The notes beneath the pieces were generated by a model. The model saw only the letters and a list, made by a program, of their open reading frames with translations. It searched no databases and was not told where the DNA came from. A stretch of 64,000 bases of DNA, from contig NC_056047.1 of assembly GCF_004379255.2 (NCBI RefSeq), positions 18,614,293 through 18,678,292 of the forward strand. The letters run 5' to 3'. A program made the position numbers and the translations under genes. Source of the stretch: Salvia splendens. Lineage: Eukaryota; Streptophyta; Magnoliopsida; Lamiales; Lamiaceae. Below, in pieces: positions 23,942-34,452 of the stretch (within the stretch, counting starts at the first letter, position 1; the number at the start of each line of letters is the position of its first letter).

Positions 23942-25391
23942 GTGATCATATGATAACCCCTAAATCACGTAATAACCCTATAACCAAATCTGAACCACAC
24001 ATATTTTCTAATCTTGTGGTTGAGATTCAAACTTAGATTTACTTCATAAAAAAGCGCGGGGGTAAATATGTCATTTCCTTCATTTAATTTCTGAATTTCG
24101 CCAATATCACGTAAAATGATAAAATGATATATGTTAGGTTTATTGCATAGAATGATAGTTTTGCCGGATAGAATGATACTCTGAGTTGATAAAATGATAC
24201 TTTTTGACTGACTGATAAAATGATAAAATGATATATGTTAGGTTTATTGCATAGAATGATAGTTTTGCCGGATAGAATGATACTTTGAGTTGATAAAATG
24301 ATACTTTTTGACTGACTGATAAAATGATATATGTTAGGTTTATTGCATAGAATGATAGTTCTGCCGGATAGAATGATACTCTGAGTTGATAAAATGATAC
24401 TTTTTGACTGACTAATAAAATAATAAAATGATATATGTTAGGTTTATTGCATAGAATGATAGTTTTTCCGGATAGAATGATACTCTGAGTTGATAAAATG
24501 ATACTTTTTGACTGAATGATAAAATGATATATGTTAGGTTTATTGCATAGAATGATAGTTTTGCCGGATAGAATGATACTCTGAGTTGATAAAATGATAC
24601 TTTTTGACTGACTGATAAAATGATAAAATGATATATGTTAGGTTTATTGAATAGAATGATAGTTTTGCCGGATAGAATGATACTCTGAGTTGATAAAATG
24701 ATACTTTTTGACTGAATGATAAAATGATAAAATGATATATGTTAGGTTTATTGCATAAAATGATAGTTTTGCCGGATATGATGATACTCTGAGTTGATAA
24801 AATGATACTTTTTGACTGACTGATAAAATGATAAAATGATATATGTTAGGTTTATTGCATAGAATGATAGTTTTGCCGGATAAAATGATACTCTGAGTTG
24901 ATAAAATGATACTTTTTGACTGAATGATAAAATGATAAAATGATATATGTTAGGTTTATTGCATAGAATGATAGTTTTGCCGGATAAAATGATACTCTGA
25001 GTTGATAAAATGATACTTTTTGACTGACTGATAAAATGATAAAATGATACTTAAATAAGATTTTACGTATTTAAATGAGCGAAATTGGTATATCATGGGA
25101 AATAAGATTTTATGTATAACTGAACCTCATACATACGTGTAACTGAACCTCATACATCTGTATATCATGGGAAATAAAATTTTACGTATTTAAATGAGTG
25201 AATTTGGATACGTAAATTTTATCATGAGTGAAATTCAGAAATTAAATAAGCGAAATGACATACTTACCCTCTGCGCCTTTTTTATGAAGGGAAGCTAAGT
25301 TTGAATCTAGACCACGTGATTTTAAAAATGTGTGGTCCATATTTAGTTATAGGGTTATTACGGAAATTGAGGTTATCATTATAATGCACCC
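23938..25391. mobile_element. Long-TIR element filled with a tandem repeat, in a (TA)n site
   Basis: About 180-bp inverted arms match closely. Both contain TGATAACC, then CGTAATAACCCTATAAC, ACCACACAT, GTGGT..AGATTCAAACTTAG, CTTCATAAAAAAG and TATGTCATTTC, TTTAATTTCTGAATTTC. The right end (GGTGCATTATAATGATAACC as complement) resembles the left (GTTGTGATCATATGATAACC). The right border abuts (TA)n and the left a (GA)n tract. The core is nine copies of a repeat of about 105 bp (24110-25050). No coding capacity. Probably a non-autonomous Mutator-like element; superfamily uncertain because the TSD is hidden. Confidence 0.8.
24110..25050. repeat. About 9 tandem copies of a 95-106 bp unit
   Basis: Each unit runs ATATATGTTAGGTTTATTGC, ATAGAATGATAGTTTTGCCG, GATAGAATGATACTCTGAGT, then TGATAAAATGATACTTTTTG. 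Copies differ in length mainly by an extra AAAATGAT. Unit starts are seen near 24129, 24231, 24326, 24432, 24528, 24629, 24735, 24839 and 24942. The unit is itself built from GATA(A/G)AATGATA sub-repeats. Confidence 0.95.
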
Positions 25392-25589
25392 CTATATATA
25401 TATATATAAAATAAATTATGTAGAGATTTGGTTTGTTGGAGAGATTTTAGGGAGTGGAGATATGGGGAAATCGTTTGGTGATGGGGTTTGGAGATATATA
25501 TTTGACCAAGTCAACTAGGAAAAGATTTAATTAGATTTATTTGATTTGAATTTTTTTTTCTCTCCCTTTTTTTGGGGTGTTACATGCCC

Positions 25590-25989
25590 ACACTTCTTCA
25601 ATCAAATCGGCATGGAGTGTGTTATGTGATGTGGTCCTGCGCATATCAGCGAAGCATTGGATCAAATATTCATTGCTCCGTGGTACGCCCATCTGGGTCG
25701 GCGCGGAGGCAACACCGTGACTTGTACTTGCGCCCTCTTCCGACGCCTAGTGTTGTGCCGTAAAGCCTTCATATTCTATTATCATATTATGCAATATGAT
25801 ACATGCTAACATAATATTCGCGACATCATCTTCGTGCCAAACTCGTGGGATGGTCCACCGAGGAGTAATCGCACGAGGGATCGCAGCCTCCGCCAAGCGC
25901 GCCGCATCCTCCTGGGCGGCCTGGTGCTGCACCTGTTGAATCAGAGCATTCCACGTGTCTCTCCACAAATTGTCCATTTCTGACCACAA
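25590..25989 (-). pseudogene. Harbinger transposase C-terminal remnant
   Basis: The minus-strand ORF begins MWSEMDNLWRDTW and soon reaches WHEDDVANIMLACIILHNMI, the conserved C-terminal block of plant Harbinger nucleases. After an in-frame TAG (about 25747) it continues GASTSHGVASAPTQMG to LIEEVWA, where the solo LTR interrupts it. The last codons resume at 16815. The N-terminal and catalytic DDE portions are missing, so the element was already non-autonomous. Confidence 0.8.
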
Positions 25990-26344
25990 AGTCTAGTGAG
26001 AGAAATTTTTAGTGATGAAGAGTTGGAATGGTGTGAAAATAATGAATGGAATGAGGTGTATTTATAGGTGAATTAAATTAAATTAAAAAAAAATTGGGCA
26101 TCCACCGGTGCGGCGGACACCACGCCACTATAGTCGCCCCGCCTATTCGCCGCGTCCGCCCCGGTGGAGGCGCGTCCTCGCCCTGGAGTCGCCGAAGGCC
26201 CGTCTGCCGCCTACCGCCCCCATTTCCTTGTCCGCCCCAGGGGCGGACGCCAACTCCACTATAATTCGCCCCGGGACCGCGGCTATAGCCGCGGCTAACC
26301 ATAGTGGACACCCTTATGGTAGGGAGTATGTACGTGTAGTGATT

Positions 26345-27606
26345 TGGGAGTATTAAGTATATTTGTTGGTTTGACTTTTCTTTTGGACTTAGTTATATGG
26401 CTAGTTAATTAGTAATGTTTGGTTTATTATTTTGTTGCAAGTTTGGGCTAAATGGAATCAATTAGTGGATGAGGATTCATGAACTGGGCTGCTCTAATTT
26501 ACTAAAAGAATCGTAGTTTTGGTTTGTTGAGAATTTAAATAATAGGATTATTTTGGTTCAGTGACGATCGAGGGAATAAATAATTTGAGACTTTTGTGTT
26601 TAATTGATGATTCAGTTTTGTCGAAGAAAGAACGAAGGATAAATTGAGCACACACTTAGGATGCATGCATTATTTCAAATTAATTTATTTTGCAAAGTCT
26701 GATTTTTGCATATCATGTTATTTCGAAAAGGGTGAGCTTGTGCACGTTGTTTGCGGTGGGAACAGAAAGTGATTGAGGAGTAAGCGTTTGAGGTGGGCTT
26801 TCTTTTTAAATACTTTTTATGTGAAAGGAGGTGGAAAGTGTTTGTCTTGCCATGTTTTGTATTTGAATGAACCTATCTGAAGTGGCTATGCCATGTATGT
26901 TAAATCGAATTCGGGTCCCAGTAGGGCCCAAACCATGCTCGGACTAGTGTACATCCCGTAGATCGTGTGCTATCTCTTTGGAGTTGGCCGGTCTAGTGAC
27001 TTGGTTCGTGGTCACGTTCCTTGTCATGTATGTTCAGATATGGTGATGGTGAATGTGGATGGAAAATGGTTGGCCAACCGAACTTGTGAAATATATGTTT
27101 TTGTGTACTTGGGTTCTTTTAATTAAAACCCCCAAGGTCACTTGATTATGGCTTGACAAACTATGTTTTGGCAAGTGTCCACTGAGTGCATCAAGTACTC
27201 TGCCCTGCATATTATTTTTCTTAATGTGCAGATTGAGCGGCGATGGACGTGGAGGATGTTGAGCAGAGTTCATGGATGGTTTTATCATGATTAATAATTG
27301 TTGGATTTGTCGTGTCTTCATACTCGGCATTTTCCGTATCTTGAACGCTTCCGCTACGAGTCCTTTTCTTTAGAATTGCTTATTCGTGGAGAGTCTTACT
27401 GGTTTGAAAATTGTTTATTTTCCATTCTTTATTTACTTAGAGTTGGTATTATTGTTAGGATAATATTATGACGTTTTCAAAGTTAATCCAGTTACTAAAT
27501 TTTTTGTCAAATGTGTATGTTTTTCCCCTTTCTTCTCCGCTTCTTTAATCCTCCCCTAGTCGCGATCAACCATGTTTTCTATCCTCTGAAAATGCGGGCG
27601 TGAAAA
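26345..27606 (-). mobile_element. LTR relative in inverse orientation, truncated
   Basis: Reading the minus strand from 27606, it opens TTTCACGCCCGCATTTTC, then GGATAGAAAACATGGTTGAT and GCGACTAGGGGAGG, closely matching the first 80 bp of the solo LTR at 16821. Further shared blocks are GTGACCTTGG, GTACACTAGTCCGAG, GGGACCCGAATTCGAT and GAAAGCCCACCTC. Homology fades towards 26345 beside the Harbinger end and no GGGGTGTTACA border is seen. It is more diverged than an ordinary LTR pair and inverted, so it is a separate insertion. Confidence 0.72.
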
Positions 27607-27648
27607 TGCGATTCATTGAGGAATAGGAAGAAGACTAAACATTTAGTA

Positions 27649-27908
27649 CTCCCTCCGTCCACCATTTAAAGAGCCCTTTTGCCATTTTAGTTTGTCCTCG
27701 ATTTATAGAACGATTTACTTTATTCCACTTTTAGCATGCAAACCCCATATTTCACCAACTTTTTACACTCACAATCTAATATAAAACTAATACTTTAAAT
27801 GAATCTCACATTCAACTCACATTCACTTTTTACTTTTCTTCACAAAATTAAATAATTTCTTAAAACCCGTGCCGAGTCAAAATGACTCTTTAAATCTTGG
27901 ACGGAAGG
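27649..27908. mobile_element. Stowaway-type MITE
   Basis: Left end CTCCCTCCGTCCACC after TA (27647-27648); right end GGACGGAAGG before (A)TA. The arms TTTAAAGAGCC and GACTCTTTAAA are inverted. Near-identical left half to the MITE at 13.67 kb. Confidence 0.85.
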
Positions 27909-27911
27909 ATA

Positions 27912-28160
27912 ATCCTCCCCTGTTGTTAATTGAGTCTTTTCTCATATCGGAAAGTTCCAAGTTATTAAAGCATTTTCTTTCACGAAATAATTAGGATTTT
28001 TAATGATTTTTATACATTTTCTTTAATTACAAATTTTAATAATATTTTTTAATATATCAAAATCAAACTAAATATATAAATTGAAACGAACAATATTAAA
28101 CGTGCGTCAAATAAAAGTAGTGCTCACATAAGGTATGTAGCATATTATTCGTCTTAACTA
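27912..28160. other. AT-rich spacer, nothing seen
   Basis: AT-rich sequence between a Stowaway MITE and a copia LTR copy. No supported feature on either strand. Confidence 0.4.
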
Positions 28161-28164
28161 TACA

Positions 28165-28474
28165 TGGCTGAATATAATTGACTGTACTGTATTGAATGAA
28201 TTGTGAATACATAGATGCTTATATAGAAGGATTGATGTGCAGAGAAACTAGAGAATATAATTGACTATATTATATTGAATGAAATCATGAATTGTGAATA
28301 CATAGATGCTTATAGAGAAGGATTGATGCGCAGAAAAACTAGAGAATATACATCTACAATTAATACACATAAAAGGAAGTAACTAATGGATCCCCTACTA
28401 TCTTCTATGAATATCTCCCCATATTTTCTATGAATATTTATTCATATTTGATATTATTGACTTCCTTTTTAACA
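28165..28474 (-). repeat. Copia LTR copy upstream of germin-like unit A
   Basis: Shares GAATACATAGATGCTT, GAAACTAGAGAATA and TTCTATGAATATTTATTCATAT-like blocks with the LTR at 39310-39882, and ends TTTTTAACA, the complement of TGTTA. It contains a local duplication: the block with GTGAATACATAGATGCTTAT occurs twice (28204 and 28297). No internal copia sequence adjoins it on this side. Confidence 0.7.
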
Positions 28475-28593
28475 ATGTCCCTATCATACTATTAGAAAAA
28501 TTGTTTCTCACTACACTTTTTTTATCACACTTTATAAAAAGTGCCAGCATAGATGTATTATCTACACACTAGCTTTTCACTGCACTTATATAA

Positions 28594-30237
28594 GAGCATC
28601 TCCAATGGCGGACGTCCGGTCGGACGTCGCGACGGGCGACCGGGACGTCCGCCATTGTGGCGTTTAGGGTCGGATACGGATGTCCCGTGAGGACGTCGGG
28701 TGTCCTCGGACGTCGGCGCGACGGGCGGGCGGACGTCCGCCATTGTGGCGTCCAGTCGGACGTCCGGTCGGACGTCCCGTTTTTTAATTTTTTTTTAAAC
28801 TCTATATATACGGCTCGTCGAATTTTATTTCATTCGCACCACTTGTGTTAACAAGTTACTCTCTCTACATCTCTAATTTCAAGTATATCTAGAATGTCTA
28901 GTGAAAGTGATAGCGAGAATGAGTTGGAGGTCGCTGTTGAAGGTGCGATAGAGAGGCTGCTACAACAGAGGTTGCAGCGGCGGCAGCAGGCGGCGGTACC
29001 TCGGCCGATCCATCGTCGAACTCAAGTACCCCGTGACCACATTGTTGCACATATTCGGTTGTATGCGGACTACTTCGCTCCGCAACCGCGTTTTGGGGAA
29101 GCCTTATTCCGGCGACGCTTTAGGATGCATCGTCCGCTGTTTCTGCACATCGTGGGTGCTTTAGAGAGAAGATACCTGTATTTTAGGATCAGAGAGGATG
29201 CAGCTGGCAAACCCGGACTCATGCCCTTGCAGAAGTGCACTGTCGCAATCAGACAACTGGCGTATGGAGGCGCGGCCGACATGTTTGACGAGTACCTCCA
29301 CATTGGCGAGTCGACAGCCGTCGAGTGTCTGCAGTCGTCGCCCCTGTTCAACGTTCTCCAGTCGTCGCCCCTGTTCAACGCTCAGTGCAATGGCGTTGGT
29401 CCCGCCATCAATTTCGTCGCCAACGGCAACCAGCATAATATGGGGTCCCGTCTTTGTGAAGTCAATCAAGCATCTGCTCGGACAAAAGAAGACATACTTT
29501 GCGAGCCGTCAGGAAGCAGCGCGCAAGGATGTGGAGCGGGCATTTGGTGTGCTCCAGAGTCGGTGGGCGGTTGTGAAGGGTCCTGCACGGCAGTGGTATA
29601 TTCCCAACATCGGCGATATCATGTACGCATGTATCATAATGCACAACATGATTGTCGAAAATGAAGCTGCGGAACTGACTCAGTGGACCAACGAAGATGA
29701 TACGGGTGCAGGTCCAAGTCACGGCGTGGCCACCGCGAATGCGAATATGGGGGTACCTCATGAAGAGGTCGCGCGGCTGCGTGCATTTGCCGACATGCGG
29801 CAAACTGATGCCCATATTCGACTTCAGCAGGATATCATCGAAGAGGTTTGGACTCGGAGGGGTTGACGTGATAATGTAGGAAGTTTTTTTTTATTAGTAT
29901 GCAATTTTTTTTTCGAATCATGTATGTTTTTTCCGATGAAGTTGTTAATTTTTCCGATAAAGTTGTTAATTTTTCCCGTAATTTTTTCGAATAATGTATG
30001 AGGTTTGGACTCGGAGGGGTTGACGTCAAATTTTATTTCCGTAAATGTAAATTGTTTTATTTGTAAATGTATGATTATTTTTTTTATTGCGGGATGTCCT
30101 AGTGGGAAGGGCGGACATAGGAGGGGATGTCCTAGTGACGTGGCAGTGGGATGGGAAGTCCTAGTGACGTGACAGGAGGTGTTTTTGGGATGTACTAGTG
30201 GATGTCCTAGTGGGATGTCCGCCCACTGGAGATGCTC
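28594..30237 (+). mobile_element. PIF/Harbinger element with perfect TAA TSD
   Basis: Ends GAGCATCTCCAATGG and complement GAGCATCTCCAGTGG; TAA is duplicated at 28591-28593 and 30238-30240. The left GC-rich subterminal zone consists of GGACGTCCG-type repeats; the right has GATGTCCTAGTG repeats. A TATATATA box at about 28803 precedes the transposase pseudogene. It sits inside the CACTA-like element. Confidence 0.93.
28894..29866 (+). pseudogene. Harbinger transposase-derived nuclease, internally deleted
   Basis: Start at MSSESDSENELEVAVEGAIE; then RPIHRRTQVPRDH, FRRRFRMHRPLFLHIVGALE, LQKCTVAIRQLAYGGAADMF and DEYLHIGES are in one frame. The central segment normally holding the catalytic Asp residues (SIDCMHW through HAYFGVAGSNND) is missing. 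At the join, SSPLFNVLQSSPLFN is a direct duplication, suggesting repair at the breakpoint. A second deletion plus frameshift near 29437 shifts to FVKSIKHLLGQK, then ERAFGVLQSRWAVVKG, IIMHNMIVENE and IIEEVWTRRG, ending at 29866. It cannot encode an active nuclease. Confidence 0.88.
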
Positions 30238-31373
30238 TAATATATTGTTACTGCACTTCAACATAAATGTCATATTAAAATTCATTTCCTGGCACTTCTA
30301 TTTAGTGTAAAATTTTACAATAATTTTTTTAACATTAATAAAACACTTAAATCACACCCAAACTGCCATTCACATACACACACCGTGACACACGCGCACA
30401 CTCAACCTCTGCCGGCGACGCCGCACCTCCGCCGACCACCGCCCTCCACCGAACGTGGAAGCTCTTCCTTGTCTCCCTCTCTGTCTCAACACTTCTCTCC
30501 CCCTACACACGGACACATACATTCATCTCTGTATAGCGGCTGTCCTGCCGATTTTGCCGCCGCCATCGCTGGACTTCGGATATCTTGAATAGTCTTGTCT
30601 ATCCTCTACGTAAGTAACCTTCCCACACCTCTTATTCATCCAATTTAAGATTCGAATTGAAGTTAGGGTTTGTATTCAAATTCTTCTCCAATTCGAATTG
30701 AAGTAAAATTAGGTGGAAATCCGCACATGTTCCTTATTTGCTATAAGTGAAGCAGCAGTTGTGAAGAAATGTTTTGTGCTTATTTTTTTGAAACCTGATT
30801 TTTTTGAATCTGCCTCAGGTTTAGTATTGCTTTGTTGCAGTTATACCTGATAATCTATTACTGTCTGAGAAATGGAGAAAGATGATAGGGGTTGGAGGAA
30901 GTGATTGGAACCATTATGTTCGAAGGAAAACCCATGTTGTCAAAAGGAGAATAAGGAAAGGAATTCCTGATTGACTAAGAGGACTTGTCTGGCAACTGAT
31001 ATCTGGAAGTTGTGACCTCTTGCTCATGAATCCAGGTGTTTAAGAGGTTAAACTATGTGACCTTTTATGCCAATTATACATGGAATTTTTAAGAGAATAT
31101 AAAGTTAAAAACCCTTAAGATGTTATGTGATACCCTTGAATTTGTTGTATGATATCGAATGTAACACAAGTAGGTGTTGTCAGTGATCTGCATCTGAGTT
31201 TACCATCATAGGGTGTGACCAAATCAACAGTCGGAATGGCACGGGGTGATTGGAGTGGAGAAGTGGATGTTAGCTGTTTTATTTATATGAGTGCTCCCTT
31301 GAACCAGTGCCATTAGTTGACGTATGAGAAATAAATTTAGGATTTCACATAATTGCTAATTTGCTAGAAACGT

Positions 31374-31407
31374 GCAGTTATACCTGATAATCTATTACTG
31401 TCTGAGA
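31374..31407 (+). repeat. Duplicate of the first TBC exon border
   Basis: The run GCAGTTATACCTGATAATCT and its continuation to CTGTCTGAGA at 30837-30870 recurs at 31373-31407 within the next intron. It is a short direct duplication of the acceptor and exon start about 540 bp apart. Confidence 0.75.
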
Positions 31408-32319
31408 TATTTTTGTCCCGTCTAATAAAATATCCATCCCTCAAATACTTTTAGTTATGAACAATCCATTTAATTCATGGCATGACATACACGTACTCTG
31501 TCAACTTGTGTAGAGAAGGATATCTGGTTGTTTATAGTTACATAGTAGCTCCTTTATATAAATGGTGGCTGGATCACCCAATCGATCTGAAGCATTGGGC
31601 GACATCTTGTGCTTCTTAATCTTAAATTCTCAATGTTTGTGCATTTTGAACACCTCATTGTAGTTTGATTTACTTCACGTGAAAGTTTTAGAATTGTCAT
31701 TTTCTTTATGATGCTAACTATACTATTTTTCCATGTCTCTTTATTATTTTTAATGAACTTGGTTCTGTTGGATTACAATTTTCTTCATGCCTCTTTGTTG
31801 TGAACTGATGAATATTATTTAAGCAAGTCTTTATATTAACTATCCAATCATACTGATTTGTTTATTTTCTCTGCAGCAACTAGTCATATATGAGACGTCT
31901 GCTTCTGAACTAGATATTATCCGAGATATTTCTCGTACATTTCCTTCACATGTTTTCTTCCAGAAGAGGCATGGTCCATGTCAAAGATCTCTTTATAATG
32001 TTTTAAAAGCTTACTCTGTATATGACAGAGATGTTGGATATGTACAGGTTGGTATTATTTTCAGCTTATCAACATATCTACCAGTTTTTGTTTCTCACCG
32101 TATACAAATTGTGTTTAATGCAGGGCATGGGATTTATCGCAGGTCTCTTGCTTCTTTATATGAGTGAAGAAGATGCATTTTGGTTACTGGTAGCACTTCT
32201 AAAAGGAGTCGTGCATGCTCCTATGGAAGGAATGTATTTGGTAAAGTTTAATTAAGTACTTTCATCATTTCATTTTCAGCAACCTATTTCATATGTCATA
32301 ACCTGGGAAGGAATGTTGG

Positions 32320-32960
32320 GTGTGTGTTGGTGATACGGAGTTAACTACGACTCCGCGTGTGGAGACCCCGACAGAAGATGGCCGGCAACACTTGGAGACC
32401 GAAGTTCCGCGTGCAGAGGAGCCCGCAGGGGACTTTGCGACGACGGAGGAATGCAGGGGACCGGAGGCAGATCCTAGGCACATTGAGCGACCTCGGAGGC
32501 AGAGGAAACCGGTCGTTCGATACGGCGACTTCGTCTCGAAGTAAGGAGGCGGCAGAAGAAGCGTGGAGTGGAGCATGATTTCCTAGATTAGTTAAACTTA
32601 TATTTTTGTTAATTTTTATTTCTTTTTAGCTGCATTATGGACGAATCTTATTATTTTTTAGAGTCGGGCCCATTAAGCCCCTTTCCGGGTTTTCTTGTCC
32701 ATTCTTTCCCGGATCGCAAAAAGAGAGTCGAATCGTCTAGGGTCCTTAGATATAAAAAGGGTCGAATGCTATGAATTATCTTCAAGAAAATACATATTAT
32801 TTGCCCTAGTTTCTGCGTTTCCTTTCTTTTCCGCGTTACCAAACGGAGCTGATCTCGGGGAGAGCTCGGGACGTCCATCGTTCGCGTGTACGTCGTCGAC
32901 ACCTCGTCGTCGACCGATTCTTGTTGAGGGGATTACCCTTAACAGTTGGCAAAAGACCTT
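32320..32960 (+). mobile_element. Retrotransposon remnant in TBC intron
   Basis: An ORF tail reads GDTELTTTPRVETPTEDG to ERPRRQRKPVVRYGDFVSK then TAA at about 32544, resembling the linker ends of copia polyproteins (RPRRQRKP..R..D). It is followed by T-rich sequence and a promoter-like stretch with TATAAAAAGGG (about 32752). The right edge near GATTACCCTTAACA could be an LTR end. Family and borders are not secure. Confidence 0.45.
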
Positions 32961-33074
32961 TTAGAATATCATTAGGCAAAATGAATAAACAATTTCCAAT
33001 TTTTCACAACTTTTATGTGTTCATGCCATTGGAGATTAAATAATAGTGGTAAGTTCTTGAAGAGAATGTTATTT

Positions 33075-33930
33075 GAGCATATCCAGTGGACGGACATCCC
33101 ACTAGGACATCCCAAAAACACCTCCTGTCACGTCACTAGGACTTCCCATCCCACTGCCACGTCACTAGGACATACCCTGCACAATCCGCCCTTCCCATCG
33201 CCCTTCCCACTAGGACATCCGACAATAAAAAAAATCACAATAATTTAATTACGTAAAAACGGAAATATAATTTTGGCACGGAATACGGGAAAGTAAAATA
33301 CGGGCAAAAAATACATATTCATAAAACATAAAAAAAACATAGTTAGAAAAAAGCAAAATACATAGTCATTCGAAAAAAGAAAAATACATAATCTGTTGGA
33401 TATTTTAGTGTAATTGGATTAACTTGATTGATCAATATAATTATAACGAGACATCAAATAAGTTGGTAGTGCGGAGTGCACACTTATTTGAATTCGTTAT
33501 GATTAGACGGGGGTTCGGGGGCAGCGCCCCCGAGAGCGGGGTCCAAGAGGCGGCAGCCCCTGGCGGGGTCCAAGGGGCAGAGCCCCTGGCTGGGGTCGAA
33601 CTGTGCAGAAATCTTCATCCGGAAATGGAATTTTTGATAATTGAAGGACCAAATTGCAATTTTATAACCCGCCAACAATCAGTTATTTTCGGTTGTGAAA
33701 TGAAGGGATGCAACGTTTCATCCTAAACATCTACATAATCCAACATCCCCGGCCCACTCCGCGTTGAAATGAAGTTCAACGAGCCGTATATATAGAGTTT
33801 TTTTTTTTTTTAAATAATTTCCGGACGTCCGACCGGGACGTCCGACCCTTGCCACAGTGGCGGACGTCCCGGTCGCCCGTCGCGACGTCCGACCGGATGT
33901 CCGACCGGACGTCCGCCATTGGAGATGCTC
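33075..33930 (-). mobile_element. Internally deleted Harbinger (MITE-like) relative of the 28.6-kb element
   Basis: The left end GAGCATATCCAGTGGAC and the complement of the right end GAGCATCTCCAATGGC match the 28.6-kb element in reverse orientation. Both subterminal repeat zones are kept (CATCCCACTAGGACATCCC on the left; GGACGTCCGACC on the right) and all transposase sequence is gone. TTA follows the right end; TTT precedes the left, one mismatch from a TSD. A solo LTR is nested inside. Confidence 0.85.
33394..33735. mobile_element. Solo LTR, 342 bp, TSD TAATC
   Basis: It begins TGTTGGATATTTTAG and ends CTAAACATCTACA. TAATC is duplicated at 33389-33393 and 33736-33740. The middle has GC-rich near-repeats (GGGCAGCGCCCCC, GGCGGCAGCCCCTGGCGGGG, GGGGCAGAGCCCCTGG), a pattern common in some plant copia LTRs. 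It is inserted in the deleted Harbinger, which is in the CACTA-like element: three levels of nesting. Confidence 0.9.
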
Positions 33931-34452
33931 TTAGAAGAGAAGGTTTATGTGGTGCCCCACCCCATGTATTATTAAAGACGTAGCCAGTTTTTGTCACTCC
34001 TGCTGAACCTATTTGACCCCACCTCAAATATCTCTGTTCATGCTTGCAGTTGTATTGATTGGGGCTTCATTTTCAGTTACATTTGCATTTTCCTGTATTT
34101 TAGTTGATAAGTTTCTGAAACTCATGCCATGCATGCCTTTCATGGCAATATCTATTATTATTTCTTGAATTAATGTGTTGTGCAATGTAATGCATAAGTA
34201 GTTAACTCAAAAATATCAGGGCTAAAAATATATTACTATTATATTTTGTTTGATCGAATTAAAAGTTGTATGGGAAGTCGAAAGATTATGGAGGGAAGGA
34301 AATACATATTGCCCTACCTTTTTGGGGGGGATATGAATTCACATTCTTTAATCTGTTTTTTATTTGAATGGTCACAATAATTTTGATATATTGATGAAAT
34401 TCATGCATTTATGCAGGTTGGTTTGCCGCTTGTGCAGCAATATCTTTTCTAG

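Larger units (their letters stand above)
16821..25584 (+). mobile_element. Solo LTR (TGTCACGCCC...GGGGTGTTACA), itself interrupted
   Basis: It starts TGTCACGCCCGC and ends GGGGTGTTACA, an imperfect TG..CA inverted border typical of plant gypsy-like LTRs. TGCCC is duplicated at 16816-16820 and 25585-25589. Own sequence is 16821 to about 18976 and about 25392-25584, so the LTR is about 2.3 kb. The internal layout includes two tandem blocks around 17400-17780, each with GTGTACACTAG and AGGGAC.CACTCCC, and a C/T-rich then GC-rich region (18300-18770) that may be its transcribed R/U5 part. No gag or pol is present. A diverged relative lies in inverse orientation at 26.35-27.6 kb. Confidence 0.85.
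16474..26313 (-). mobile_element. PIF/Harbinger element, host of a nested TE stack
   Basis: The left end GAGTGTCCACTATAAG and the complement of the right end, GGGTGTCCACTATGG, form the TIR. TTA is duplicated at 16471-16473 and 26314-26316, the PIF/Harbinger TSD. The element's own sequence is 16474-16820 plus 25585-26313 (about 1.1 kb); everything between is later insertions. It reads on the minus strand: GC-rich subterminal region, TATAAATAC promoter-like box near 26060, then a transposase fragment. Confidence 0.88.
30385..34452 (+). pseudogene. RabGAP/TBC-domain protein gene copy, truncated, carried in CACTA-like element
   Basis: TBC proteins accelerate GTP hydrolysis by Rab/Ypt GTPases in membrane traffic. 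Exons read WRKMIGVGGSDWNHYVRRK (30841-31046), YETSASELDIIRDISRTFPS (31877-32047), GMGFIAGLLLLYMSEEDAFW (32124-32240) and VGLPLVQQYLF (from 34417). They splice in phase with GT..AG borders. The catalytic pair is recognisable: IxxDxxR as IIRDISR and YxQ as YVQGM. Nonsense codons lie at 30972-30974 (TGA) and 31041-31043 (TAA), and the last exon stops after 11 residues (34450-34452) where host homology ends. A GC-rich leader (30385-30600) resembles a 5' UTR. Retained introns show DNA-level capture, not a retrocopy. Confidence 0.85.

Noticed and set aside
24110..25050. Possible CRISPR or centromeric satellite
   Set aside because: Nine contiguous units confined between 180-bp inverted arms; part of a TIR element.
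16821..27606. The inverted LTR pair as TIRs of one 10.8-kb transposon
   Set aside because: The left copy has its own far border (GGGGTGTTACA) and TSD TGCCC at 25584-25589, so the two are independent insertions.
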